Assembly (NCBI RefSeq): GCF_024362385.1
Contig: NZ_CP101466.1
Span: 1-64,000 of the forward strand
DNA length: 64,000 nt
DNA from: Arthrobacter sp. DNA4
GTDB taxonomy: Bacteria; Actinomycetota; Actinomycetes; Actinomycetales; Micrococcaceae
Reading direction: 5' to 3'
Shown here: one piece after another, positions 30,648-38,981 of the stretch
How the letters are laid out: each line of letters starts with the position of its first letter
Position numbering within the stretch: position 1 is the stretch's first letter
Translations under genes and position numbers: made by a program
Notes under the pieces: model-generated
Told to the model about the DNA's origin: nothing
Database searches by the model: none
What the model saw: the letters and a program-made list of their open reading frames with translations, nothing else

Positions 30648-30730
30648 GCGCGAGTGGCGGAACGGCAGACGCGCTGGCTTCAGGTGCCAGTGTCCGAAAG
30701 GGCGTGGGGGTTCAAATCCCCCCTCGCGCA
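30648..30730 (+). tRNA. tRNA-Leu (anticodon CAG)
   Basis: This 83-nt class II tRNA has acceptor GCGCGAG paired with CTCGCGC and an anticodon loop with CAG at 30681-30683. It has a variable arm (TGTCCGAAAGGGCG), a T-arm with GGTTCAAATCC and discriminator A. CCA is not encoded. Confidence 0.96.
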
Positions 30731-30740
30731 CGCAAATGGA

Positions 30741-30770
30741 AGAGCCCCGGTCTTGGACCGGGGCTCTTTT
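30741..30770 (+). terminator. Terminator of tRNA-Leu
   Basis: A perfect 12-bp stem (30741-30752 with 30756-30767), loop TTG, is followed by TTT. Confidence 0.85.
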
Positions 30771-30902
30771 GCGTTTCGCGCATGGATCGGCGGTTCTGAA
30801 GGATTGCACCCGCGCACGGACTTTGCACCCGCGCGTTCCAGGGTGGTTCGTCCGGTGGCGGGTGCGTTGAGCGCCTGTCCGGCACCGCAAACTGACGGGG
30901 CT

Positions 30903-31607
30903 CTAGCTGGACGGGCGCGCCGAAGCCTTGAACCGGCGTCGTGAGTTGGCCAGATGGCTGCGCATGGCTGCCGCCGCGGCAGCCTCGTCACGGTCGGCGA
31001 TCGCCTCCAGGATGGACCGGTGCTCCTGGACCACCTGGTCAAAATGGTCCCGGGCGTAATGCTCGACGCCGGTCATCAGGCGGGTGCGGGGCATGGCAAT
31101 CATGGTCTGGCCCAGGGCCGCCAGGCAATCCGAGTAATAGGGGTTGCCGGATGCTGCAGCCACGGCCCGGTGGAACTCAAAGTCCGATTTCATGGCATTG
31201 GCAGGATGGCCGGCGCTTCCGTTGAAGGCGTCCAGTGCCGTACCGACGGCGCGCAGTTGCCGGTCCGTGTGGTTCCGGGCGGCCAGGGCCGCAGCCTCCG
31301 TCTCCACGCCCATGCGGAAGGCCAGCAGGTGCAGCCGGTCCTCTGTCGTGGCCACGGGGCGGGCTCCGGGCACTGCCAGCGGCCCCTCCGCGGGGGGAGT
31401 AAGGGCGAAGCTGCCGCGGCCGCGCTCGGTTTCGACGAGGCCCTCCGCCTGCAGCCGGGTGAGGGCGGCCCGGACCACAGTGCGGCTGACGCCGAAGTCG
31501 CTGATGAGCGTGTTCTCGCTGGGCAGCTTTTCGCCCGGCTGGATCACGCCGTCCACGATGCGGTTGCGGAGGTCAGCGGCAAGGTCCGCGGTGAGGTTCC
31601 GGCTCAT
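30903..31607 (-). CDS. FadR-subfamily GntR transcriptional regulator
   Basis: The 234-aa product has an N-terminal winged helix (about 8-75, with PGEKLPSENTLISDFGVSRTVVRAALTRLQAEGLV) and a C-terminal FCD ligand-binding domain (about 95-220) with conserved metal-binding histidines such as FEFHRAV and EHRSIL. It follows the talarate dehydratase gene by 23 bases on the same strand. It is therefore probably its acid-sugar-responsive repressor, acting at the palindrome at 32819-32831. The effector is inferred. Confidence 0.88.
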   Translation of the reverse strand: MSRNLTADLAADLRNRIVDGVIQPGEKLPSENTLISDFGVSRTVVRAALTRLQAEGLVETERGRGSFALTPPAEGPLAVPGARPVATTEDRLHLLAFRMGVETEAAALAARNHTDRQLRAVGTALDAFNGSAGHPANAMKSDFEFHRAVAAASGNPYYSDCLAALGQTMIAMPRTRLMTGVEHYARDHFDQVVQEHRSILEAIADRDEAAAAAAMRSHLANSRRRFKASARPSS

Positions 31608-31630
31608 GGCTCAAGGGTACGGGTTCGGGG

Positions 31631-32758
31631 TTACGCGCCGAACTCCACGCTCTCGGTGGTCCAGGCGCGTGCCTGGTCGCTTAGTGTGACGCCCAGGCCG
31701 GGGCGGTCCGGGACGATCATCCGGCCGTCCTTGGTTTCCAGGCGCTCGTTGAACAAGGGGTCCAGCCAGTCGAAGTGCTCCACCCAGGGCTCGCGCGGGT
31801 ATGCGGCAGCGAGGTGGAGATGGATCTCCATGGCGAAATGCGGGGCAAGTCCCAGTCCGCGCTCGTCCGCAAGGGCGGCGAGGCGGAGGAACTGGGTAAT
31901 GCCGCCGACGCGCGGGGCATCCGGCTGGATGATGTCGCAGCCGTTCGCGGCAATGAGGCCCTTGTGCTCCGCCACGGAGGCAAGCATTTCGCCGGTCGCA
32001 ATAGGGGTGTCCAGGACCTGGGCCAGGTGGGCGTGGCCTTCGAAGTCGTAGGCGTCCAGCGGCTCTTCAATCCAGATAAGGTCGAATTCCTCGAGGCGGC
32101 GGCCCATGCGCAGGGCAGTGGCGCGGTCCCACTGCTGGTTGGCGTCCACCATGAGCGGAACGTCAGGGCCGAGGTGGTCTCGGATTCCGGCAACGCGGCG
32201 CAGGTCTTCCTTGCTGTCCGGCAGTCCCACCTTGATCTTGACGCCGCCGATGCCCTCCTCGATCGACTGGGTGGCGCGTGCCTTTACTTCCTCCAGCGTG
32301 GCATTCAGGAAGCCGCCGGAGGTGTTGTAGGTCCGCACGGAGTCGCGGTAGGAGCCAAGGAATTTGGCCAGCGGAAGTCCGGCGCGCTTCGCCTTGAGGT
32401 CGTACAAAGCGATGTCGACGGCGGCGAGGGCCTGGGTGGCGACGCCGGACCGTCCCACGGACGCGCCTGCCCAGAGGAGCTTGGTGTAGATCCTGGCGAT
32501 GTCGTTGGGGTCCTCACCGATGAGGCCTTCGGCAACTTCTTTGGCATGGGCATACTGGGCCGGTCCGCCTGCGCGCTTGGAATAACTGAAGCCGATTCCG
32601 GAGTGGCCGAGTTCGGTGGTGATCTCCGCGAACAGGAACACCACCTCGGTCATGGGCTTCTGCCGTCCGGTGAAGACCTTGGCGTCACTGATGGGAACGG
32701 CGAGGGGAAGCCTGGCGGTGGACAGCTTAACGTGCCGGATGAGATCGACGGTGCTCAT
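31631..32758 (-). CDS. L-talarate/galactarate dehydratase (enolase superfamily)
   Basis: This mandelate-racemase-type enzyme dehydrates L-talarate or galactarate to 5-keto-4-deoxyglucarate. The 375-aa product has the family catalytic set: KIK at 174-176, metal ligands Asp204 (VDANQQW), Glu230 (IEEPL) and Glu257 (GEML), and the general base His307 (APHFAMEIH). Signature stretches such as ISDAKVFTGRQKP, FSYSKRAGG and LLWAGASVGRSG match the Salmonella TalrD/GalrD type from memory, so the substrate call is fairly specific. The ATG at 32758 is 61 bases from an operator-like palindrome. Confidence 0.88.
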   Translation of the reverse strand: MSTVDLIRHVKLSTARLPLAVPISDAKVFTGRQKPMTEVVFLFAEITTELGHSGIGFSYSKRAGGPAQYAHAKEVAEGLIGEDPNDIARIYTKLLWAGASVGRSGVATQALAAVDIALYDLKAKRAGLPLAKFLGSYRDSVRTYNTSGGFLNATLEEVKARATQSIEEGIGGVKIKVGLPDSKEDLRRVAGIRDHLGPDVPLMVDANQQWDRATALRMGRRLEEFDLIWIEEPLDAYDFEGHAHLAQVLDTPIATGEMLASVAEHKGLIAANGCDIIQPDAPRVGGITQFLRLAALADERGLGLAPHFAMEIHLHLAAAYPREPWVEHFDWLDPLFNERLETKDGRMIVPDRPGLGVTLSDQARAWTTESVEFGA

Positions 32759-32801
32759 TTATTCTCCTTGGGCGGGACGGGGCTCCTTCGCCCACCTTTT
32801 T

Positions 32802-32831
32802 AGGATATAAGTTACCTACTTGTATTACAAG
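32802..32831 (-). promoter_or_regulatory. Promoter and GntR-type operator of the talarate gene
   Basis: On the minus strand a -35 TTGTAA (32830-32825) and -10 TATCCT (32807-32802) are 17 bases apart. A 13-base palindrome with arms CTTGTA and TACAAG around one T (32819-32831) covers the -35. It resembles FadR/GntR half-sites of the TTGTA type, so repression by the adjacent GntR gene product is likely. Confidence 0.6.
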
Positions 32832-32911
32832 AAGGTGGGGCTGTTCGTGCGATGCACCACTAACGGTGCGCAGCCGGAATAGCTGCAGGCCAGGAGGCTG
32901 TTGATGCAGGC

Positions 32912-33841
32912 ATGAAGGCGATCACTTACAGCGAATATGGCAGCCCTGACGTCCTTGAGCTCACTGAGCAGCCAATGCCGAAAGTGGGACCCGGCATGGT
33001 CCTGGTCAAGGTCAAAGCGGCTTCGGTGAACCCTGTGGACTGGAAGATCATGGCCGGTTACCTGGATGCTGCGATGGACGTGCAGTTCCCGGTGGTCCCG
33101 GGATGGGATGTGGCGGGCGTGGTGGAATCCGTGGGAATTGATTCCCGGCAGTTCCAGCCCGGGGATGAAGTCATCTCCTATGGCCGGAAGGATTATGTCC
33201 ACAGCGGCAGCTTCGCCGAATACATTGCCCTTCCTGAACGGCTCCTGGCCCGAAAGCCCGCCTCCCTCGAATGGAACGAATCGGCAGGGCTACCGTTGGC
33301 GGGATTGACTGCCTACCAGGTCTTGAACCGTCTTGGCCTCGCGTCCGGCGAGACCGTGCTGATCCACGGCGGAGCCGGCGGCGTGGGATCCCTGGGTATC
33401 CAGATCGCTGTGGCCCTGGGTGCCCATGTCATTGCGACGGCGTCGGAAAAGAACCACGATTTCCTCCGGTCCCTGGGCGCGGATCCCATCACCTACGGCG
33501 ACGGCCTTGCCGACCGGGTCAGGTCGCTCCGTCCGGACGGGGTTGAGGTGGTTGCCGATTTTGTCGGCGGCAATCTCGGGGCCACCCTCGCGGTGCTTGC
33601 CGACGGTGGCAGGCATGCCTCCATCGCCGACAGCGACGTCGAGGAACATGGTGGAACCTGGATGTGGGTAAGCCCCGTGGGCGCCCAGCTCCAGGAGCTT
33701 GCCGACCTGGTGGACGACAGGAAGATGCGCGTGGAGGTTGCCGAGGTATTCCCGCTGGACCAGGCCGCAGACGCATTCCGGCTCAACATGGCCGGGCATA
33801 CCCGCGGCAAGATTGTTGTGGCAGTGGACCAAACCCCCTGA
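32912..33841 (+). CDS. Zinc-independent MDR-family NADP-dependent oxidoreductase (quinone oxidoreductase-like)
   Basis: The 309-aa product is a medium-chain dehydrogenase/reductase. It has an N-terminal GroES-like domain (MKAITYSEYGSPDVLELTEQP), the GWDVAGVV segment, and a Rossmann domain with the nucleotide motif HGGAGGVGSLGIQIA. Zinc-ligand cysteines of alcohol dehydrogenases are absent, as in quinone oxidoreductases. The physiological substrate is unknown. It is divergent from the talarate gene and could share its operator region. Confidence 0.9.
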   Translation: MKAITYSEYGSPDVLELTEQPMPKVGPGMVLVKVKAASVNPVDWKIMAGYLDAAMDVQFPVVPGWDVAGVVESVGIDSRQFQPGDEVISYGRKDYVHSGSFAEYIALPERLLARKPASLEWNESAGLPLAGLTAYQVLNRLGLASGETVLIHGGAGGVGSLGIQIAVALGAHVIATASEKNHDFLRSLGADPITYGDGLADRVRSLRPDGVEVVADFVGGNLGATLAVLADGGRHASIADSDVEEHGGTWMWVSPVGAQLQELADLVDDRKMRVEVAEVFPLDQAADAFRLNMAGHTRGKIVVAVDQTP

Positions 33842-33856
33842 CGCCCGGGGCGGCCG

Positions 33857-34567
33857 CTAGGTCCTGATGGCCCCGAACCCGGCAATCAGGGCCTCGAGCC
33901 CCAGTTGGAAGGCGGTGTCGGCCGGGCGGCCACGTTCCTGCCCGGCCGGCTTGTCCTGCCCCTGGGCCGAACTCTGCACGGCCGCCGTGAAATGGGGCGT
34001 GGACCCGGCTATGGAGCCGGAATCGAAGATGTCCTCCGGTGCCGTGACGTCGTACGCAGAGCCGAAAATAAAGGACTCCAGTGCCACGATGGCGGGGACA
34101 ATGCGCTCCCGGGGGAACCCGGCGTCGGAAAACCCCTTGCTGACGGTTTCATACATGGCAAGGGTCTGCGGGGCGTCCGTCACCGGCAGGACTGCGATGA
34201 CGGGAATGAGCGGGGTATGTTCGGCGAAGACATCCCGGTAGCTCCACGCCCAGGTGCGGACGGCGTCTTCCCAGCTGCCGTCCCCGAAGCCTGAGACGTC
34301 CACCAGCGACATCAGATGGTCCTCCACCAGGAGCAGTACGTCCTGTTTTGATGCCACATGGTTGTAAAGGGCGGAAGGTGCCACGTCGAGCACCTTGGCC
34401 AGCGCTGCCATGGTCAGGCCGTCGTAACCTTTGCGGCTTACCAGTTCCAGGGCGGCTGCGGTGATCCCCGCCTTGTCCAGCACTGCAGCCGACGGTAAGC
34501 CTGCCCGCCTCCTTTGTGCGCCGCCATTGCTGGCGGAGCGCCCCTGTGCGGCTGATACTGCCGGCAT
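33857..34567 (-). CDS. TetR/AcrR family transcriptional regulator
   Basis: The 236-aa product has a basic N-terminus and a TetR helix-turn-helix (about 30-75: ITAAALELVSRKGYDGLTMAALAKVLDVAPSALYNHV, shown here as the motif from ITAAALEL to LYNHV). A C-terminal ligand domain (about 90-230) of the TetR_C type follows. ATG 34567 is preferred because of AAAGGG just upstream; the frame is open to GTG 34630 with no ribosome site. It is divergent from the amine oxidase gene, and the palindrome between them (34646-34668) recurs at the agmatine deiminase gene. This points to a polyamine-responsive repressor. Confidence 0.87.
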   Translation of the reverse strand: MPAVSAAQGRSASNGGAQRRRAGLPSAAVLDKAGITAAALELVSRKGYDGLTMAALAKVLDVAPSALYNHVASKQDVLLLVEDHLMSLVDVSGFGDGSWEDAVRTWAWSYRDVFAEHTPLIPVIAVLPVTDAPQTLAMYETVSKGFSDAGFPRERIVPAIVALESFIFGSAYDVTAPEDIFDSGSIAGSTPHFTAAVQSSAQGQDKPAGQERGRPADTAFQLGLEALIAGFGAIRT

Positions 34568-34634
34568 TGCTGCCCTTTCGTCGGTGTCCCCTGCATTATT
34601 CCATCCAGCACTTCCGCTCCCGGCAGGCACCGGC

Positions 34635-34668
34635 TATAGTTCTAGCTAAATGAATGATATTCATTTAG
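34635..34668. promoter_or_regulatory. TetR operator 1 and promoter -10 of the amine oxidase gene
   Basis: A perfect 23-base palindrome has arms CTAAATGAAT (34646-34655) and ATTCATTTAG (34659-34668) around GAT. A -10 TATAGT at 34635-34640 places the plus-strand start site inside the operator, so a bound repressor would block transcription. The same design lies at 48956-48978. Confidence 0.75.
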
Positions 34669-34703
34669 TGGTCCCCGTCACCAAGGGCCGCAGAGAGGAC
34701 ATC

Positions 34704-36095
34704 ATGCTGAACCTGAACCGCGACGTCGTGGTCGTTGGAGCCGGGCCGTCCGGACTCACCGCCGCCCGTGAACTGAAGAAAGCCGGCCTCACCGTCGCCG
34801 TGCTCGAGGCCCGCGACCGGGTGGGCGGCCGCACCTGGACCGACACCGTGGATGGCGCCATGCTCGAAATCGGCGGCCAGTGGGTCTCTCCGGACCAAAC
34901 CGCCCTCCTGGAACTGCTCCAGGAACTGGGCCTGGAGACCTACCCGCGCTACCGCGAAGGGGAGTCCATCTACATCGGCGCCGACGGCTCACCCGTGCGC
35001 TACACCGGGGACACCTTCCCGGTGAACCCGGACACCGCCGTCGAAATGGACCGCCTGGTGGCGCTGCTGGACGGACTCGCCGCAGAGATTGGACCAACCG
35101 AACCCTGGGCACACCCCAAAGCGCGCGAACTGGACACCATCTCCTTCCATCACTGGCTGCGGCAGAACTCAGCCAACGAGGAAGCCTGCAGGAACATCGG
35201 CCTGTTCATCGCCGGCGGCATGCTCACTAAACCCGCGCACTCCTTCTCCGCCCTGCAGGCGGTCCTGATGGCCGCCTCCGCCGGATCCTTCACCCACCTG
35301 ACGGACGAGGACTTCATCCTGGACCGCCGCGTCGTGGGTGGAATGCAGCAGGTCTCGCTGCTGCAGGCACAGGAACTGGGGGAAGACGTGGTCCTTGGCT
35401 CCCCGGTACGCACCATCAACTGGGAGCCGGATGCCGACGGCGGCCACCGCGTCACCGTTGAATCCGACAGGGCCACAGTGAACGCCCGGTTCGTCATCAT
35501 GGCCGTTCCGCCCAACCTGTACTCCCGTGTCTCCTTCAACCCGCCGCTGCCGCGCCGCCAGCACCAGATGCACCAGCACCAGTCCCTGGGCCTGGTCATC
35601 AAGGTGCACGCCGTCTACAGCACCCCGTTCTGGCGGGACAAGGGACTCTCCGGGACCTGTTTCGGTGCCGACGCCCTGGTGCAGGAGGTCTACGACAACA
35701 CCAACCACGGCGACGCCCGCGGCACGCTGGTGGGCTTCGTCTCCGATGAGAAGGCCGACGCCGTCTTCGAGTTGAGTGCCGAAGAGCGCAGGAAGGCGAT
35801 CCTTGACTCGATCGCCGGTTACCTGGGTGCGGAAGCCCTGGCGCCGGAGGTCTACTACGAGTCCGATTGGGGCTCCGAGGAGTGGACCCGCGGCGCCTAC
35901 GCTTCCAGTTACGACCTGGGCGGACTGCACCGCTACGGGAAGGACCAGCACGCGCCCGTCGGCCCCATCTACTGGTCATCCTCCGACCTTGCCGCCGAGG
36001 GCTACCAGCACGTGGACGGCGCCATCCGGATGGGCCGCATCACCGCTGCCCGCATCGCCGAGGTCGCGAAGGTGCCGGTAACCGCCGGCTGGTAA
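34704..36095 (+). CDS. Flavin monoamine oxidase, putrescine oxidase-like
   Basis: This flavoenzyme oxidatively deaminates an amine; sequence resemblance points to putrescine, giving 4-aminobutanal, ammonia and peroxide. The 463-aa product has the FAD dinucleotide motif VVVGAGPSGLTAARELKKAG near the N-terminus, then LEARDRVGGRTWTD, GGQWV, the central FIAGGMLTKPA region and a C-terminal flavin-binding part (YWSSSDLAAEGYQHVDGAIRMGR). From memory it is very close to Arthrobacter/Rhodococcus putrescine oxidases. ATG 34704 has GAGAGGA upstream; the frame is open to 34650, inside the operator. Substrate specificity is inferred. Confidence 0.85.
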   Translation: MLNLNRDVVVVGAGPSGLTAARELKKAGLTVAVLEARDRVGGRTWTDTVDGAMLEIGGQWVSPDQTALLELLQELGLETYPRYREGESIYIGADGSPVRYTGDTFPVNPDTAVEMDRLVALLDGLAAEIGPTEPWAHPKARELDTISFHHWLRQNSANEEACRNIGLFIAGGMLTKPAHSFSALQAVLMAASAGSFTHLTDEDFILDRRVVGGMQQVSLLQAQELGEDVVLGSPVRTINWEPDADGGHRVTVESDRATVNARFVIMAVPPNLYSRVSFNPPLPRRQHQMHQHQSLGLVIKVHAVYSTPFWRDKGLSGTCFGADALVQEVYDNTNHGDARGTLVGFVSDEKADAVFELSAEERRKAILDSIAGYLGAEALAPEVYYESDWGSEEWTRGAYASSYDLGGLHRYGKDQHAPVGPIYWSSSDLAAEGYQHVDGAIRMGRITAARIAEVAKVPVTAGW

Positions 36096-36112
36096 ATAAG
36101 CATGCTTACTAA
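36093..36112. promoter_or_regulatory. MarR-type operator A
   Basis: This 20-base site TAAATAAGCATGCTTACTAA has a 12-base perfect palindromic core (36097-36108) that is identical to the one at 42018-42029 before the marR gene. It lies 50 bases before the stress-protein gene starting at 36162, and so is a probable regulatory site for it. Confidence 0.65.
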
Positions 36113-36161
36113 TAGGCTGGCGGCGGGGAGCGTCCCCGACTTTCGACGAACGAGGTGAGGC

Positions 36162-36644
36162 ATGACTGACGCCCAGAGCATCAGCAAGGTTACAGACATC
36201 ATCAACGATTCCAAGATCGGGATGGTCACCACCATCAACGAAGAAGGCGCCCTCGTCAGCCGGCCGCTGGCCGTCCAGGAAGTGAAGGACGACGGCGACA
36301 TGTGGTTCTTCACGGGCCTTGGCACGTCCCAGGTTGCGCATGTCCGGGCTGATTCGCGCGTCAACGTCGCCTTTGGCAAGAACACTGAATGGGTGTCCGT
36401 GGCCGGAACCGCCGAGGTGGTCACGGACCGGGCCAAGATCCATGAACTGTGGAACCAGGCGGTTGAAGCCTGGTTCCCCGACGGCCCGGATACTCCCGAG
36501 GTGTGCCTGCTGCGCATCGATTCGGACTCTGCCGAGTACTGGACCAGCCCGGGCGGCACGGCCGCCACGGTCCTGCAGTGGGTGAAGTCAAAGGTCACCA
36601 ACAGCCGGATGAGCGTCGGCGAAAGCGGCACTGTGGAGCTGTAG
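36162..36644 (+). CDS. Pyridoxamine 5'-phosphate oxidase family protein (general stress protein 26 type)
   Basis: The 160-aa product has the split-barrel flavin-binding fold with VTTINEEGALVSRPLAV, DMWFFTGL and VNVAFGKNTEWVSVAGTAEVV, typical of the GsiB-neighbour stress protein 26 family that binds FMN or FAD. The exact reaction is unknown. ATG 36162 has a GAGGTGAGG ribosome site. A MarR-type operator lies upstream, linking it to the gene cluster at 40-42 kb. Confidence 0.87.
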   Translation: MTDAQSISKVTDIINDSKIGMVTTINEEGALVSRPLAVQEVKDDGDMWFFTGLGTSQVAHVRADSRVNVAFGKNTEWVSVAGTAEVVTDRAKIHELWNQAVEAWFPDGPDTPEVCLLRIDSDSAEYWTSPGGTAATVLQWVKSKVTNSRMSVGESGTVEL

Positions 36645-36672
36645 CGCGGGCTGTTGACAAGGGGCGGGGCGG

Positions 36673-37281
36673 CTACTGCTGCTCCGCCCCTTTCAATGTC
36701 TCCAGGACTGCAGGCAGCAGCAGGTCATTGCGGCCCCACACAGGATCCAGGATTTCCACATACCAGGAATCCGCGAGCAGGAGGGCCAGTGCATCGTTGG
36801 TCTCCCCGGCCCAATCCTGGATCTGGGCCTCCTCCACGGGGTTCTCGCTGGAGCCGAGCACCGTGGCGATCTCTGCTCCGGCCAGGGTGACGGGAATGGC
36901 GGCGCTGCTTGCCTCACCGGGAGCGTGGGCTACCGTCACCAGCTCGGTCCGGGTGGAAAGTGCCAGCAGGCCGCGCGCGGTTTCCGCGCTGCAGAAGCCA
37001 GTGACGTACTGCCGCTGCGCCGCCCCATCGGCCAGGATGCCCGGCTGGGACTCCTTGGTGAACAGTCCGCTGCGGTTCAACTCCGCCAATTCCGCGGCCA
37101 GTGGTTCCGTCTCGGCGTCGAACGCGGCAGCGAAATGGCCCGGCTGGTACGAACTTCCGCCTTCCAGCCACCGTGCCGTCAGCTCGCCGGCCGCCTCCAG
37201 CGTGGTGGCCTGCCGCCAGACTCCGCGGTCCTCCAGCAGCCGGTCGTACTCGTCATGGACAGGCAGTTCCTCAGGCTTCAT
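36673..37281 (-). CDS. Hypothetical protein, possibly DUF6919 family
   Basis: The 202-aa product contains WLEGGSSYQPGHFAAAFDAET, shown as the motif from WLEGG to FDAET, then LNRSGLFTKESQPG and a QRQYVTGFC stretch. These recall the actinobacterial DUF6919 family, though I cannot confirm it. It is soluble with no signal peptide. Function is unknown. It is convergent with the stress-protein gene. Confidence 0.6.
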   Translation of the reverse strand: MKPEELPVHDEYDRLLEDRGVWRQATTLEAAGELTARWLEGGSSYQPGHFAAAFDAETEPLAAELAELNRSGLFTKESQPGILADGAAQRQYVTGFCSAETARGLLALSTRTELVTVAHAPGEASSAAIPVTLAGAEIATVLGSSENPVEEAQIQDWAGETNDALALLLADSWYVEILDPVWGRNDLLLPAVLETLKGAEQQ

Positions 37282-37341
37282 CTTGGGATGCTATCGCCGG
37301 GCCTCCGCGCCGATCCAACCCCTTCGACACAGCAGTTAACC

Positions 37342-37968
37342 TCAGCCGGCCTGCTTCATCGGCATGGCCGCCGGAATTCCCGCCGCCCGTTCCGCTGCTG
37401 CGAGCGATGCAGCCAGGCTTCCGACGGCGTCCGGGTAGCCCTTGTGCGTGGCCGTCCGCAGCTGGTCAGCGGTCCGCATGGCCTTGATCAGCGCGGACGT
37501 TTCCGGCAGCCGCACGTCGGTCAATGCCGGGTAGTCGATGCTGCAGCCAGGATCCAGTTCATAGCGCCGCCAGCGAAGCATGAGCTCGTCGTGCTGTATC
37601 CGCGCGGCCTGATGGGCGGTGAGCTGTTCCCGGTGTTCACGCCGGGCGGCGCGCCACGCCAGGAACTTCGGGCTGCCCCGGTAGGCCGCAAGGCCCGAAG
37701 CCGCAGCTGCCCCGGCGAGCACCAGCCCCGCCCAGGGCGAAACCAGGGCCGGGATCAGAAGCGCCGGAAGCGCCACGCAGGAACCAAGGAAGAGGTCCCA
37801 AAACAGCTGGTCCGGAGCCTCCGGGGCACCGCCTGCGGACGCCAGGGACCGTCGTCGTACAACGAAAACCGTGGCCGCGACGCTGGCAACCAACACGGGA
37901 CCGCACAGCAGGACCACCCCCGCACCTTGAAGCAGTCCCTGGGTCAAGGACTCCGCCACGACTGACAT
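37342..37968 (-). CDS. Hypothetical membrane protein
   Basis: I do not recognise a family. The product, taken from ATG 37968 (208 aa; 218 aa if from 37998), has an N-terminal hydrophobic helix (VVLLCGPVLVASVAATVFVV) and two more helices (LFLGSCVALPALLIPALV and WAGLVLAGAAAASGLAAY). A basic cytoplasmic region with RAARREHREQL and an Ala-rich C-terminus follow. Function is unknown. Confidence 0.6.
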   Translation of the reverse strand: MSVVAESLTQGLLQGAGVVLLCGPVLVASVAATVFVVRRRSLASAGGAPEAPDQLFWDLFLGSCVALPALLIPALVSPWAGLVLAGAAAASGLAAYRGSPKFLAWRAARREHREQLTAHQAARIQHDELMLRWRRYELDPGCSIDYPALTDVRLPETSALIKAMRTADQLRTATHKGYPDAVGSLAASLAAAERAAGIPAAMPMKQAG

Positions 37969-38130
37969 CCTGCACCTCCCGCGCCCGTCATTCCCCACAA
38001 AGACTTGGCCCCGGCCGGAAAGCCCGGGCTGGTCCTTCCATTGGACCGTCTTCCGGGCACAGCGTCAATGGCTGCAAAATGCGGAGGCAGGCACTCCAAA
38101 GGGCGCCATGATGGGCGGTAGCGTGGGACC

Positions 38131-38511
38131 ATGCGACTCAAAATGTGCAGCATCCACGTCCAGGACCCCGCAGCCGCCCATGCGTTCTACACCGGCACGC
38201 TCGGCTTTGACACCCTCATGGCCATGCCGGAGTACAACCTGTACATCATCAAGGATCCGGGGGCGGCCGACAGTTCGGTGGGGCTGCTCCTGGAACCCAG
38301 CGACAACCCGATCGGCGCCAGCTACATGAACGCCGTGCGTGAGGCCGGCCTCCCCGCCATCGTTTTCGGGGTAGCCGACGTCCAGGCAGAGTATGACCGC
38401 CTGTCGGCTGCCGGGGTCAGCTTCAAGACCCCGCCCACCACCGATTCATTCGGGACCAGCGCCGTGTTCGACGACGGCTGCGGCAACTACATCCAGATCC
38501 ACCAGGACTGA
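38131..38511 (+). CDS. VOC (glyoxalase/bleomycin resistance) family protein
   Basis: The 126-aa product has the paired beta-alpha-beta-beta-beta vicinal oxygen chelate fold, starting with SIHVQDPAAAHAFYTGTLGF and ending DDGCGNYIQIHQD with the conserved metal-ligand pattern. The substrate is unknown. It stands alone before a convergent gene. Confidence 0.85.
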   Translation: MRLKMCSIHVQDPAAAHAFYTGTLGFDTLMAMPEYNLYIIKDPGAADSSVGLLLEPSDNPIGASYMNAVREAGLPAIVFGVADVQAEYDRLSAAGVSFKTPPTTDSFGTSAVFDDGCGNYIQIHQD

Positions 38512-38542
38512 GGGCCGGGGACGAACGGAGTGGCTGCGCCTG

Positions 38543-38944
38543 TTACGCCTGCGCGCGGTCCTTCTTGGCCTGCTTCTTCGCGGCCTCGTCCTTGACCCGC
38601 TGGGCTTCGGCGCGGACCGCAGCGTGCGTGGCGCGTTCGGTGACGAGCCACTGCGGGGGAGCCTGCAGCAGCGCGGTGATCTCCGCCGTCGTAAGCGCTT
38701 CCTCCACGCCGCCGCGTGCCAGGCCGCTGATGGACACGTTCAGCTTCTGGGCCACCACGGGGCGGGGGTGCGGCCCGTTGCGGCGGAGTTCGGCAAGCCA
38801 TTCCGGCGGGTTGGCCTGGAGTTCGGCAAACTCCTCGCGGGTAATGGTTGAATCCTGGAACTCCTGCGGGGTGGTAAGCAGGTAGATGCCAAGTTTCTTG
38901 GCAACGGTGGCCGGTTTCATGGACTGGGAGTTTGCAGAGGTCAT
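38543..38944 (-). CDS. DUF5997 family protein
   Basis: The 133-aa product matches the actinobacterial DUF5997 type (KPATVAKKLGIYLLTTPQEFQ, shown as its start KPATVAKKLG; then FAELQANPPEWLAELRRNGPHPRPVVA). A charged Lys/Ala-rich C-terminal helix follows. It is probably a small nucleic-acid- or protein-binding protein; function is unknown. The start is next to the divergent LysR-substrate gene, a pair that often occurs together in these genomes. Confidence 0.8.
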   Translation of the reverse strand: MTSANSQSMKPATVAKKLGIYLLTTPQEFQDSTITREEFAELQANPPEWLAELRRNGPHPRPVVAQKLNVSISGLARGGVEEALTTAEITALLQAPPQWLVTERATHAAVRAEAQRVKDEAAKKQAKKDRAQA

Positions 38945-38981
38945 GCTTCAAGGGTATCCGGGCGGCGGGTACTGTGAAGAC

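Noticed and set aside
30804..30834. Direct repeat TTGCACCCGCGC (30804-30815 and 30823-30834) after tRNA-Leu
   Set aside because: It is only two short copies in a GC-rich spacer without integrase; not enough for an attachment site or element.
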